From assembly GCA_014376815.1 (NCBI GenBank), contig JACMQV010000095.1, positions 1 to 32,237 of the forward strand: DNA of 32,237 nt, read 5' to 3'. The notes under the pieces were generated by a model that did not search any database, was not told where the DNA came from, and was given only the letters and a program-made list of their open reading frames with translations. Origin of the DNA: Cryobacterium sp. (GTDB lineage Bacteria > Actinomycetota > Actinomycetes > Actinomycetales > Microbacteriaceae). This document shows positions 1 through 9,331 of the stretch, piece after piece. Numbering within the stretch: position 1 is the stretch's first letter; every line of letters starts with the position of its first letter. The translations under genes were made by a program, and so were the position numbers.

Positions 1-300
1 AGCGGTCTACCCGGAAACTCGGCGAGCCGCCTTAACGTTTCCTGTCTGACCTTGCTCCGGACGAGGTTTACCAAGCCGACCAGGTCACCCTGGCCTCTGG
101 TGGTCTCTTACACCACCGTTTCACCCTTACCTCCGGCCGAAGCCGAGGGCGGTCTACTTTCTGTGGCACTGTCTCGCGGGTTACCCCGGGTGGGTGTTAC
201 CCACCATCCTGCTCTGTGGAGCCCGGACGTTCCTCGGCATCCGCCACCCCGAAGGGAAGCGGATGACGCGACCGTCTTGCCGACCCATTCCACTGACCAG
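1..300 (-). ncRNA. rnpB: RNase P RNA (type A), 3' end truncated by the window edge
   Basis: The reverse complement contains characteristic RNase P RNA blocks: GAGGAACGTCCGGGCTCCACAGAGCAGGATGGTGGGTAACACCCACC, GACAGTGCCACAGAAAGTAGACCGCC, GGTAAGGGTGAAACGGTGGTGTAAGAGACCACC and GGTAAACC. The 5' boundary is approximate. Confidence 0.93.
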
Positions 301-331
301 AATACAGGCCGCGGACGGAGCCTCGCTCCAC

Positions 332-1069
332 CTAGATCCCGGACTCCTCCGTGCGCACCAGGATCGCGCCGCAGTCCGGGCAGAACAGAACCTCATCGGC
401 CGGCGCGGAGCGCACGGCATCCAGATCGCTGCCGGTGAGCGTCATGGTGCAGCCGCTGCAGGTGCGGGCCCGGAGCAGGGCCGCAGCGTTGCCGCGGCCG
501 GCCACGAAGCGCTTCTCGTAGAGGGCGGCGAGTTCTTCGGTGACACCGCCGGCGATGGCTGTGCGGTCACGGCGAAGTTCTCCGAGCTGTCGGTTCAGGT
601 CGGCGAGGCTGAGATCCCGCGCCTTTTCGGACTCGCCCATCCGGGCCACGATGGCATCGCGCTCTCCCGCCACGGCGGCAGCGGCGGCTTCGCGCTCCTC
701 GAGTCGCTCCATCACCGCGATCTCAATCTCCTCGAGCGCCAGCAGACGCTTCCGGAGTGCGGCGAGCTCGGTCTCAAGAGCCTGGACGTCTTTCACCGAA
801 GAGGTGTGCTGCACCCGGTCGGTATCCCGCGCGATGCGTTTCTCGACCACGTCAACATCGGACTCGATCCGGCTCAGTTCGAGCCGCACGTCGTCGACCT
901 CGCCCGTGCGCGTGAGCAGGGTCATGCGGGTCTTGTCGGCCAACGCGCCCAGGTCGCGCAGTTCAGCGAGCTGCGGAAGGGCCTTCGTCTGATGCTCGAC
1001 CTGCTGGAGCCTGATGTCGAGGGCCTGAAGCCGAAGAAGCTCCTTCTGTTCAACTGGAGATGCCTTCAC
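332..1069 (-). CDS. C4-type zinc ribbon / coiled-coil protein (DUF164-like)
   Basis: Coiled-coil N-terminus followed by a C-terminal CSGC...CPDCG zinc ribbon. A GTG start at 1069 (VKASPVEQKELLRLQALD) is more plausible than the longer ORF start. Neighbours rnpB and nif3-like genes. Confidence 0.88.
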   Translation of the reverse strand: MKASPVEQKELLRLQALDIRLQQVEHQTKALPQLAELRDLGALADKTRMTLLTRTGEVDDVRLELSRIESDVDVVEKRIARDTDRVQHTSSVKDVQALETELAALRKRLLALEEIEIAVMERLEEREAAAAAVAGERDAIVARMGESEKARDLSLADLNRQLGELRRDRTAIAGGVTEELAALYEKRFVAGRGNAAALLRARTCSGCTMTLTGSDLDAVRSAPADEVLFCPDCGAILVRTEESGI

Positions 1070-1136
1070 GATGTCCTGACCTTTGCGAGTGTTGAGTTTG
1101 AACGGGCGTTGGGGTGAAACCACATCCTTCGGCAGG

Positions 1137-1958
1137 TTACTGCATGATGACGAAGTCCCACGGATCTGTGCGCAGGTCGCTGCAGGTGACCGTGATTCCG
1201 GGGAGCGCTGACCGGAGCTGTTCGGCGGCCGGTTCGAGCCAGAGCCATTCGCTGGCCCAGTGTGACACGTCGATCAACGCCGGCGTGCCGCCGGAGTGCA
1301 CCGCCTGCTCGCGGGCCTCTGAGGCGGGGTGGTGCCGGAGGTCGGCCGTGATGTACACGTCCGCCGAGACCACGGACGGGTGCGCGAGGAGCGAGTCACC
1401 GGCACCACCGCACAGAGCCACGGTGTCGACGAGGGCGTCGTAGTCCCCCGACACCCGCACTCCGGATGCGGTGGCTGGCAGAAGTTCGGCCAGTCGTCGG
1501 GCCAGCCGGCCGAGTGACGTGCGTTCCGGCAGCCGGCCGACCCGGCCGATTCCCGTGCCGGGCACGGTTCCCACCGTGATCGGGTGCGCGTCCAGGAGTC
1601 CGAGGCGGGAAGCGAGGATGTCCGACACGCCGTCGACGACGACATCCGCATTGGTGTGCGCTGCCAGGAGGGCGCAGTCCGCCCGGATCAGGCGGCGCAG
1701 CAGCGCGCCCTTGTACCGGTCCTCCGCGACGGACGTCACCGCGCGCAGCAGCAGGGGATGATGCACCAGCAACAGGTCCGCACCCCGTTCGACGGCCTCG
1801 TCCACGGTCGCGGAGACCGCGTCGACCGCCAAGTGGATGGAGGTGACGTAGTGTGCCGGGTCGCCGCTCACGAGACCGGGGGCATCCCAGTCTTCGGCCC
1901 CGGACAGCGGCCACAGTTCATGGACGATCCGAGTTACATCGGCGAGCGAGACTGACAC
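1137..1958 (-). CDS. Nif3-like dinuclear metal center protein
   Basis: Family-like motifs: ...LLLVHHPLLLR..., LLAAHTNADVV, VALCGGAGDSLL, DVYITADLRHH, LIDVSHWASEW. Confidence 0.92.
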   Translation of the reverse strand: MSVSLADVTRIVHELWPLSGAEDWDAPGLVSGDPAHYVTSIHLAVDAVSATVDEAVERGADLLLVHHPLLLRAVTSVAEDRYKGALLRRLIRADCALLAAHTNADVVVDGVSDILASRLGLLDAHPITVGTVPGTGIGRVGRLPERTSLGRLARRLAELLPATASGVRVSGDYDALVDTVALCGGAGDSLLAHPSVVSADVYITADLRHHPASEAREQAVHSGGTPALIDVSHWASEWLWLEPAAEQLRSALPGITVTCSDLRTDPWDFVIMQ

Positions 1959-1967
1959 CCCGCCAGC

Positions 1968-3527
1968 CTACCGGTGAGTGGACTGCGCGTGCTCCTGGCG
2001 CCGAATGGCGGGAATGCCCAGGACCAGCGGAGTGAGGAGTCCCAGCACGAGTGCAACCGGCACGCCGAGCCCGGTCGTCGCCAACACGCCGCGAGGGTCG
2101 ACGCCTGCCCCGTTCAGGAGGAAGCCCTGCCAGGCCAGCCACCCCAGGCCGGACCCGATCAGCCCGTAGCCCACCACGGCTGTCACGGCGAGAGCGCTGA
2201 GGTTGACCCAGCGCCAGTCCGCGTAGCGGCCACCGCGATGCAGCAGGCTCATCGTGTCCAACGGACGCCGTCGAATCAGCACCTCCGCGCAGAACAGGCC
2301 GGCCCAGGCGGCAACGGGTACGGCCAGTGTGACCGGCAGGGCCAGGAACGCCTCGGCAGACCGGTTCTGCCGACCAGGATCACCACGGCGAGGATGGCTG
2401 TCCCGAGCGCCGTGAGCAGGACGCCAACGGGACGGGAGATTCGGCTGTCGACGGCGGCGAGGGCGAGGCCGCCCGAGTAGAGGTTGAGGATGATCGCGGA
2501 CAGGAGGGTCAGAGTGCCTACGAGCAGAAGGGGAATTCCCGTCCAGCCTGGCAGGAGTCCCACCAGGCTGCCGACCGGATCGATCGCGAAAGCCGCGGCC
2601 TGCACCGGGTTCGACGCGGCCAGGAGCGCCCCGAATGAGATCAGAACCAGGGACGGCAAGCCCAGGCCGACCACCGCCGCCAGCATCGAGGACCGGCCGG
2701 ACGAGTCCGACCTCTGATACCGGGCCAGGTCTGCGCTGCTGGTTGCCCATGCCAGCCCAAGATTGGCGAAGACGAGGATTGCGCCGGTCAGCACGCCTGG
2801 TCCGATCCCGTCGGAGTCGGCCAGGGCTGGTCCGGCATCGATCAGCCCTGCGCTCATGATCATCGCCAGGGCGAGCAGGACCGTGGAAGCGAAGAGCAGC
2901 ACGAACTGGACGAGGCGGAGCAGCGCGTAACCGAGGACCGCGACCGCGGCCGCGACCACGATGACGGCGAGTGCGCCGATGACGGCCGGCGCGGTGCCCT
3001 ACCCGGATTGTTCGCTTTCTGCCGGCCCGGCAACCGTGCCGACTGTCTCCCCAGCCACCGCCGCGAGCACCGCGCCCCACACGACTCGCACCAGGACGGC
3101 CAGAGCGGCGGGCAGGATGTTCCCGACCAGGGCGAAGGTGGCCCGGGACAGGACCATCGTCGGTTGCCCGCTCCGCTGACCGGCCAGGGTGCCGATCCCC
3201 ACGGGAATGAACGACAGAATGATGCCGAGAAGTGTGGACAGCACCGCTTCGAGCACGTTGAGGCCGAGCGCGACCAGCCGCGCCCCCAGCGCGACGCTGA
3301 CCACGGATGCGGTTACGGCGAACCAGAGCCGGAACATCCGGTTGGGGCGCCCGACGCGGTTGTGCGGGGGCACCGGCTCCTGACCGCTCCGTTCGATTCG
3401 GCGCACCAGCGGGTCCCGTAGCCCGGCGTCGGGGATGACAGACTCGGTCGCGGCGACGCGCCGGGTCGTCGCCGGGGTTTCCGCGTGCGTGGGAGCCGAC
3501 CTGCCCCGCCCTGCCCAGCTCGGCCAT
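1968..3527 (-). pseudogene. NCS1-type cytosine/purine permease, apparently disrupted by multiple lesions
   Basis: Permease-like protein is split over two minus-strand frames. The middle (2999..3406 and 2276..2959) shares one frame, interrupted by an in-frame TAG at 2999-3001. The C-terminus (AEAFLALPVTLAVPVAAWAGLFCAEVLIRRRPLD...) continues in another frame after about 2365. The likely ATG at 3527 is out of frame with the body. Confidence 0.75.
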
Positions 3528-3627
3528 GGCCCGAGTCTACCGAGGAAAGCTCACCTACGCCCCCAAAGGAGGGCGGCCAGAATGATCGGGATCACTCCGG
3601 GTCCCGGCCGGAACGTTCGCGGCGCGG

Positions 3628-4131
3628 TCACCAGCCGAGCGTGCCGGGCTCCCCCTTGAACGGGCCGACCACCCGGGACGTGATCCAGCCGCCATAGAAG
3701 TCGCCCGGCTGCGGCTGCACCCGTTCCCCGTTGACTGTGCATTCCTCCATCCGACCGGGATACAGGGCAATACGGTCGACGAGCGCCTCATACCCCTTCG
3801 CGGGCGCAGGGTAGGTCCAGGCGGCCGATTCCTCCCGGCGGCCGGGTGCGACCACGCTCAGGTACGACGCCCGCCCTTTGTATTCGCACCACGAGTTCCC
3901 GGCTGCCGGCTCGAGGCTTCCCGGCGGGAAGGCCGCGCGAGGCAGGTAGTAGACCGGGGGGTGGCTCGTCTCGAGTACCCGGATCACATCATCGGTATCG
4001 ACGATGACGTCCCCGCCGAACCTGACGACGACGCGGTCGGTGCTCGGCTCTACCCGGGGCGGTCGGGGGTAGTCCCAGACCGACTCCTGTCCGGGGCCCG
4101 GCACGGCCGGTGTGACACGCTTCTGCTTCAT
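3628..4131 (-). CDS. DUF427 domain-containing protein
   Basis: DUF427-like sequence: RVVVRFGGDVIVDTDDVIRVLETSHPPVYYLPRAAF...WCEYKGRASYLSV...AWTYPAP...ALYPGRME. Confidence 0.88.
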   Translation of the reverse strand: MKQKRVTPAVPGPGQESVWDYPRPPRVEPSTDRVVVRFGGDVIVDTDDVIRVLETSHPPVYYLPRAAFPPGSLEPAAGNSWCEYKGRASYLSVVAPGRREESAAWTYPAPAKGYEALVDRIALYPGRMEECTVNGERVQPQPGDFYGGWITSRVVGPFKGEPGTLGW

Positions 4132-4811
4132 TCAGACAGCGTACCGGCAGGCGCGCGTCGAATTCGAGGAGCGGAACCTCCCTCGCGCCGGTGCAGATCC
4201 GCACCGAAAACAGCGGCCTGGGTTCTGCGTTCCATCCCGAGTTTGCTGAGCACGGCCGACACGTAATTCTTGACGGTCTTCTCGGCCAGTTCCAGCTCGA
4301 GGCCGATCTGGCGGTTGGTGAGGCCCCGGGAGATGAGGTCGAGAACCTGTCGCTCCCGAATGGTCAGAGTCTGGACAGCCCGGTCTTGCCCGCCCGCGCT
4401 CAGCATCCCGACGATGCGCCGGGCGGTCAGATCGGTGAGCAGTCGCTCGCCGCGGGCCACCCGGCGGATGCCGTCGATCAGCCGATCACCACGGATCTCC
4501 TTCAAGACGTAACCCGCGGCCCCTGCCGATGCGGCGGCGCACAGGGCCGCGTCATCATCGAAGGCTGTGAAGATCAGGCAGCGGATGCCCGGGTCCCGGG
4601 AGAGGATCTCGCGGCAGACGTCGATGCCGCTTCCGTCGGGCAAGCGGACGTCGATGACGGCGACGTCCGGCCGGGTGGCGGCGACCCGGGCCACCGCCTC
4701 CCGCCTTGTCCCCGCCTCGCCCACGACCTCCAGGTCTGGTACGGCATTGATCAGGTGGACGAGTCCCTGCCGAACGATTTCGTGGTCGTCCACCAGGAAG
4801 ACCCGGGTCAT
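4128..4811 (-). CDS. devR: NarL/FixJ response regulator, DevR/DosR-like
   Basis: Receiver domain (VFLVDDHEIVRQGL, AVIDVRLPDGSG) and LuxR HTH (LTIRERQVLDLISRGLTNRQIGLELELAEKTVKNYVSAVLSKLGMERRTQAAVF), close to the mycobacterial DevR C-terminus as remembered. ATGA overlap with the upstream kinase gene. Confidence 0.88.
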   Translation of the reverse strand: MTRVFLVDDHEIVRQGLVHLINAVPDLEVVGEAGTRREAVARVAATRPDVAVIDVRLPDGSGIDVCREILSRDPGIRCLIFTAFDDDAALCAAASAGAAGYVLKEIRGDRLIDGIRRVARGERLLTDLTARRIVGMLSAGGQDRAVQTLTIRERQVLDLISRGLTNRQIGLELELAEKTVKNYVSAVLSKLGMERRTQAAVFGADLHRREGGSAPRIRRAPAGTLSE

Positions 4812-6490
4812 CGGCGCGCCGCAACGGTTGCGTCCGACCACCGGGCCGACCAGCGCAGCCGGGTGCCCTGAGGCTCCCGGTCGTCAAGGGAGACGCTCCC
4901 CTGCCACCGCTCCGCACGGGCCGCCAGATTGGCGATTCCGCTCGAGCGCCCGGCGTCCGTCCGGCCCCGGCCGTCATCACTGATCTCCATCGTGATCGTG
5001 TCGGCGACGACGGTCAGGCTCACGACCGTCTCGCTGGCCCGGGCGTGCCTGACCACGTTGGCCAGTCCCTCGCGGACGGCTGCCACGAGGTCTTCGGCCA
5101 GGTCGGCCGACGTGATCAGGTCGATCGGGCCCGAGAAGATCACCCTCGGCGGATGATCGAACAGGGGGCCGAGTTCGGTCAGCACATCGATGACACGGTG
5201 CCGCAGGGACGGCCGGTCGGGGTGGGCCGGGAGGGTCAGGGCGAAGATCGACGTGCGGATCTCGACGATCGCGGCATCCAGCGCCTTGACCTCCTCGTCG
5301 AGCCGCAGACGCAGCGCATGTTCGGTTATCTCCCCGCCGATGGCCTGCAGGGCCATTCCGGCGGCAAATACCCGTTGGATGACACGGTCGTGCAGGTCCC
5401 TGGCGATCCGGCCGCGATCCTCCAGCACCGCCAATCGGGCCAGGTCGGCCCGTCCCACGGCGAGCTCAAGCGCCACGCTCGCCTGCTCCGCGAAGTCCGA
5501 CGCCATCGCGAGGTCCGAGGCGCTGAACCGGGCCGCCCCGCGGAGTCGCGAGGCCGTCAGTATCCCGTGCGGAACGCCGGCCGCCAGGGGGATGATCAGC
5601 GTCGGTCCGCAGAACAGGGCGGAGTCGGGGCTCGACCGGACGCCGTCACCGCCCTCCAGGAGAAGCGGCTGCCCGCCGGACAGTGACCGGCCGCACACGC
5701 TCCCGGCGCTCGGGAAGACAAGCCCGGATGCCTGCCCGGCGAGTGGCCCCCTGGCGATCTCGACGACGAGTGAGGCCTCGTCGCCGCCAGGGACGACGAC
5801 GCAGACCAGCTGCGCATCCGCTGTCTGGGCGAATCGGTCGGCCAGGAGGGCCAACGAGTCGTCCGAGCGATCGGTCAAAAGGGCCGCGCTGACCTCGGCC
5901 GACGCCGCCGACCAGCGCTGGCGCCGCTGGCTCTCATCGAACAGCAAGGCGTTGTCCATTGCGATCCCGGCCGTCGCCGCCAGGGCGCACAGCAGGTCCT
6001 CGTCCTCGTGATCGAATGCGCCGGGTACCATGCTGGCGAGATACAGGATGCCGGAGACCTCGCCGCGCACCCGCACCGGAACAGCCAACAGGCTCTGCAT
6101 CAGCGGATGCACAGCCGAGAAACCGGCCCAGCGAGAGTCGACCCACGCCCGGTTCAGCCGAAGCGGAACCGGATCATCGATGAGGGCGCCCACCAGACCG
6201 GGGGCCCCGGCCAGCCGACCGCGCCACTCGGCACCGTCCCCGGCTGCCCCGATCTGGACGCACTGCTCGAAACGGCCATTCTCGGTGGTGGTGACGAGCG
6301 CCCCGAACTGCGCCGGACACAGGTCGACCGCCGCGTCGACGATCCGCCGCTGCGCGGAGGGAAGGTCGAGCTGGCCGACGATGGCCTGGCTGGCCAGAAG
6401 AAGGCGGCGCAGGCGCGCGTCCTGCTGGTTCACCAAGTCGGCCCGGTCGAACGGGGTGGCATCCGGGACGGAGAACTCGCGCTGGTGCAT
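4808..6490 (-). CDS. devS: GAF-GAF sensor histidine kinase, DevS/DosS-like
   Basis: Two GAF domains, HisKA_3 motif (RIARDLHDRVIQRVFAAGMALQAI) and HATPase_c (EGLANVVRHA, DDGRG). The first GAF contains VHPLMQSLLAVPVRVRGEVSGILYLA, aligning by eye to the heme-ligand region of DosS. Confidence 0.9.
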   Translation of the reverse strand: MHQREFSVPDATPFDRADLVNQQDARLRRLLLASQAIVGQLDLPSAQRRIVDAAVDLCPAQFGALVTTTENGRFEQCVQIGAAGDGAEWRGRLAGAPGLVGALIDDPVPLRLNRAWVDSRWAGFSAVHPLMQSLLAVPVRVRGEVSGILYLASMVPGAFDHEDEDLLCALAATAGIAMDNALLFDESQRRQRWSAASAEVSAALLTDRSDDSLALLADRFAQTADAQLVCVVVPGGDEASLVVEIARGPLAGQASGLVFPSAGSVCGRSLSGGQPLLLEGGDGVRSSPDSALFCGPTLIIPLAAGVPHGILTASRLRGAARFSASDLAMASDFAEQASVALELAVGRADLARLAVLEDRGRIARDLHDRVIQRVFAAGMALQAIGGEITEHALRLRLDEEVKALDAAIVEIRTSIFALTLPAHPDRPSLRHRVIDVLTELGPLFDHPPRVIFSGPIDLITSADLAEDLVAAVREGLANVVRHARASETVVSLTVVADTITMEISDDGRGRTDAGRSSGIANLAARAERWQGSVSLDDREPQGTRLRWSARWSDATVAARR

Positions 6491-6536
6491 GGCCTGGGTC
6501 CGCCTCTCGGTCTGGTGTCGGGGATTCTACTCGCGT

Positions 6537-6550
6537 GGGACTTTCGCCCC
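6537..6550 (+). promoter_or_regulatory. Candidate DevR/DosR-like box (GGGACTTTCGCCCC)
   Basis: In the divergent intergenic region between devS-like (start 6490) and USP (start 6610). 13/14 match to the second site at 9332-9345 (minus) and same spacing to the USP start. Confidence 0.65.
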
Positions 6551-6609
6551 TTTCCGACACTTCCCGGCGCTGTCACCCTGAGGGGCGACGCGAGAGCAGG
6601 AGCGCATTC

Positions 6610-7515
6610 ATGGTTGAAAAAGTCATCGTCGCCATCGACGGAGGGCCCGCCAGCAGGGCTGCACTCGAGTGGGCTCTCGATCGAGCCCTGACGGCCGAGC
6701 GGCTTCAGTCGACGCCGGTGACCCTCGAGCTGACGACGGTGGTGGAGTTGGGCTGGTCCCCCGCCGGCGCACCGCAGGACGATTTCCAGCCCGCCTACGA
6801 GCGTGCGCTCGCCGCGGCCGTCCGACGGGTCGAACAGGCCGCGCCCCAGTGCCGGAAGACCGGGTACATCCGCCACGGCGTCCCCACCGACGAACTCGTG
6901 AGGGCTTCGCAGGCCGCTGACCTGCTCGTGATCGGAACCAACAAGACCGGCGCACTGGCCGGGGCCGTCTACGGGACACTTCCCCTGCGCCTCGCCGCCC
7001 ATGCCAAATGTCCCGTCATCGTCGTCCCCGCGGCGTGGGCACCGCGCACCGGGCACGTCGTCGTCGGATTGGAAGACGATGCGACGGCAGCCGGGGCGCT
7101 GTTCTTCGCCGCCCGCGAGGCCGCGCGTTTCGGCCGCCCGCTCAGCCTCGTGCACGCCTGGGAAATCCCGGCCACGGTAGCGGTCGAATTCGGGGCCGTG
7201 ATTCCCTACGACGAGTTGAGGCAGGCGCACACCGAGATCCTCGCCTCCCGCGCAGGGCGGGTCCGGGCAGCGAATCCGGCGTTAGAGGTGACGGAAGTCC
7301 TGGAACAGGGCCCGCCCGCGTACGTGCTCGTGGAGGCGGCCCGGGACGCCGCTCTGATCGTCGTCGGGACCCACGGCAGGAGTGCCGTCGGCAGCTTGAT
7401 CCTCGGATCGGTCAGTCACGACGTCCTGCTCAACCTGCCCTGCCCGGTCGCGGTCGTTCCCCGCCCCGACGATGCCGGTGACCGCGACCACCCGGCCGGC
7501 AAGGATGCGCCGTGA
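6610..7515 (+). CDS. Universal stress protein, two USP domains
   Basis: VEKVIVAIDGGPASRAALEWAL and a C-terminal IVVGTHGRSAVGSLILGSVSHDVLLNLPCPVAVVP (G-2x-G-9x-G(S/T) ATP-binding motif). ATG at 6610. Confidence 0.92.
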   Translation: MVEKVIVAIDGGPASRAALEWALDRALTAERLQSTPVTLELTTVVELGWSPAGAPQDDFQPAYERALAAAVRRVEQAAPQCRKTGYIRHGVPTDELVRASQAADLLVIGTNKTGALAGAVYGTLPLRLAAHAKCPVIVVPAAWAPRTGHVVVGLEDDATAAGALFFAAREAARFGRPLSLVHAWEIPATVAVEFGAVIPYDELRQAHTEILASRAGRVRAANPALEVTEVLEQGPPAYVLVEAARDAALIVVGTHGRSAVGSLILGSVSHDVLLNLPCPVAVVPRPDDAGDRDHPAGKDAP

Positions 7516-8342
7516 GTACCTACTACATCGGTGCCGACGGCTCCGAGCCGAGCCGGGCCGCGATTCGCTGGGGGTTGTCCCGGGCAGCCGAGGATGACTC
7601 CCCCGCCGTCCTGGTCAACGTCGTCGACGACGAGTGGGGTCTCCTCGGCCCGGCCTACGCGCAGGATGCCGAGCGCCATGCCGACGCCCTGCCGGCCGAG
7701 GATCTCGCCAGCGCGAAGGAGACGCACCCCGGTCGCGACATCGGCGCGATCATCCTGCACGGCGCGCCTGCCTGGACCCTCGCCGCGCTTCCGATGCCCG
7801 AAGATACCCTGGTCGTGGGAACCCACAAGACCGGGTTCCTGCGTGGACGTGTGCTCGGATCGCGCAGTGTGCAGATCGCGGCTGCGGCACGGTGCACGGT
7901 GGCGGTCATCCCCGACACGACGTTCGACACCCGGCGCGGGGTCGTCGTCGGGGTGGACCGGTTCGAGGGCTCGACGTCGGCCGTCCTCCGCGGCGCGCGC
8001 GAAGCCGACCGGCTCGGCCAGGAACTCATCCTCGTGCATACGCCGCCGGCTCGTCCCCCGGCGCAACCGTCGCCCGATCTGCCCGAGAGCACCACCTCCG
8101 CGCAACGGCTTCTCAGCGAGGCTGCGGAGCTTGCCGCCGCCACCGCGCCACACGTCGTCGTTCGCCGACGTGTGGCGCACCGAGACCCGGCGGAAGCGCT
8201 GCTGGACGCGGGCGCCGGCGCATCCCTGATCGTTGTGGGGGTGTCCCACCCGCATGGTGCGACACAGTCGGTGATCGGCTCGGTCACCCACGATGTCCTG
8301 ATGAACATCAACGTGCCCGTTCTCATCGCCCGGGCCGTCTGA
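7512..8342 (+). CDS. Universal stress protein, two USP domains
   Basis: GTG start overlaps the upstream stop (GTGA). Motifs YYIGADGSEPSRAAIRWGL, VVGTHKTGFLRGRVLGSRSVQI and IVVGVSHPHGATQSVIGSVTHDVLMNINVPVLI. Confidence 0.9.
   Translation: MSTYYIGADGSEPSRAAIRWGLSRAAEDDSPAVLVNVVDDEWGLLGPAYAQDAERHADALPAEDLASAKETHPGRDIGAIILHGAPAWTLAALPMPEDTLVVGTHKTGFLRGRVLGSRSVQIAAAARCTVAVIPDTTFDTRRGVVVGVDRFEGSTSAVLRGAREADRLGQELILVHTPPARPPAQPSPDLPESTTSAQRLLSEAAELAAATAPHVVVRRRVAHRDPAEALLDAGAGASLIVVGVSHPHGATQSVIGSVTHDVLMNINVPVLIARAV
8145..8178. repeat. Perfect 13-bp inverted repeat inside the USP coding sequence
   Basis: gcgccacacgtcg (8145-8157) and cgacgtgtggcgc (8166-8178) with an 8-nt loop. Confidence 0.8.
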
Positions 8343-8378
8343 GTCGGGCGTCGGTCATTGCGGCCGGTCACGCGCTGT

Positions 8379-8432
8379 CGGTCACACGTCTTTCGGTCAC
8401 ACGTCTTTCGGTCACACGTCTTTCGGTCACAC
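8379..8432. repeat. 15-bp tandem repeat, about 3.6 copies
   Basis: cggtcacacgtcttt x3 followed by a partial cggtcacac, between convergent USP genes and running over the 3' end of the minus-strand USP. Confidence 0.95.
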
Positions 8433-9272
8433 CGCCCGGATCACGGCCACCGGGCAGGGCATGGTCAGCACGATGACGTGACTGACCGAGCCGAGCCAGA
8501 AGCGGGCGAACCCCTGCCGGGTGTGGCTGCCCACGACGAGCAGACGCGCGTCGGTCGCCGCGGTGACGAGCGCGTCGACGGGCAGCCCCAGATCGAGCCG
8601 GAGGTCCAGCTCCAGGTCGGGGTAGAGCTCGGCCAGGCCCGCGACCGCTTCGGCCAGAACCAGGCGATCCGCGTCATCCGGTTCCATCGGCCAGTCGATC
8701 ATCGCCCCCTCTTCGGTCCACGGAGCGGGGGCGCTCCAGCAGTACACGGCGGTCAGCCGCTGCCCCAGGCGGTCCGCCTGCTCGGCGGCGAACCGGACAG
8801 CGGCAAGCGAAACCTCGGAGCCGTCCACGCCGACTACGACGCCGCTGCCGTTCCTGTCCGCACGTTCGGGGACGATGACGACGGACCCGGGTGCATGCGC
8901 CGCGATCTGCGCGGACCGGGTGCTGAAGAGATAGTCGCGAAAACGTCCGAGAGCGTGTGAGCCGATCACCAGCAGTTCCGCACCTTCTGCCCAGTCAGTC
9001 AGCGCCCCGGTCGCGGAACCTTCAAGCACGGTTGCGTGGAGATTCGGCCCGAGCGCCCGCGGCGCTGCGTCCGCGATCTCCCGGGCGAGACTGCGTTCCG
9101 CCTGCTCCCGCGCCCTGTGGGTGTACCCCTCCGCGATATTCGCCCAGTTCTCGTCGACGACGTGCACCAACTCGACGGCGAGACGCCGCGGTCGCGCGTA
9201 GTCGAGGGCCCAGCGTAGGGCCTCCCGGTCCGATGGCCTGCCGCTCATCCCGACCACAACGCGTTCGTCCAT
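8427..9272 (-). CDS. Universal stress protein, two USP domains
   Basis: MDERVVVGMSGRPSDREALRWALDYA, LLVIGSHALGRFRDYLF, LLVVGSHTRQGFARFWLGSVSHVIVLTMPCPVAVI. Confidence 0.92.
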   Translation of the reverse strand: MDERVVVGMSGRPSDREALRWALDYARPRRLAVELVHVVDENWANIAEGYTHRAREQAERSLAREIADAAPRALGPNLHATVLEGSATGALTDWAEGAELLVIGSHALGRFRDYLFSTRSAQIAAHAPGSVVIVPERADRNGSGVVVGVDGSEVSLAAVRFAAEQADRLGQRLTAVYCWSAPAPWTEEGAMIDWPMEPDDADRLVLAEAVAGLAELYPDLELDLRLDLGLPVDALVTAATDARLLVVGSHTRQGFARFWLGSVSHVIVLTMPCPVAVIRAV

Positions 9273-9331
9273 GACCTTCTCCGTTCCCCCGCAACGGAGT
9301 CAATGCTGACGGGACAGAACCGAGCCTGAGA

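Noticed and set aside
1428-1447. ggcgtcgtagtccc as another DevR box
   Set aside because: Lies within the Nif3-like coding sequence and mismatches the box at several core positions.
8379-8432. Possible CRISPR-like array
   Set aside because: Units are 15 bp, directly abutting, with no spacers; a simple tandem repeat.
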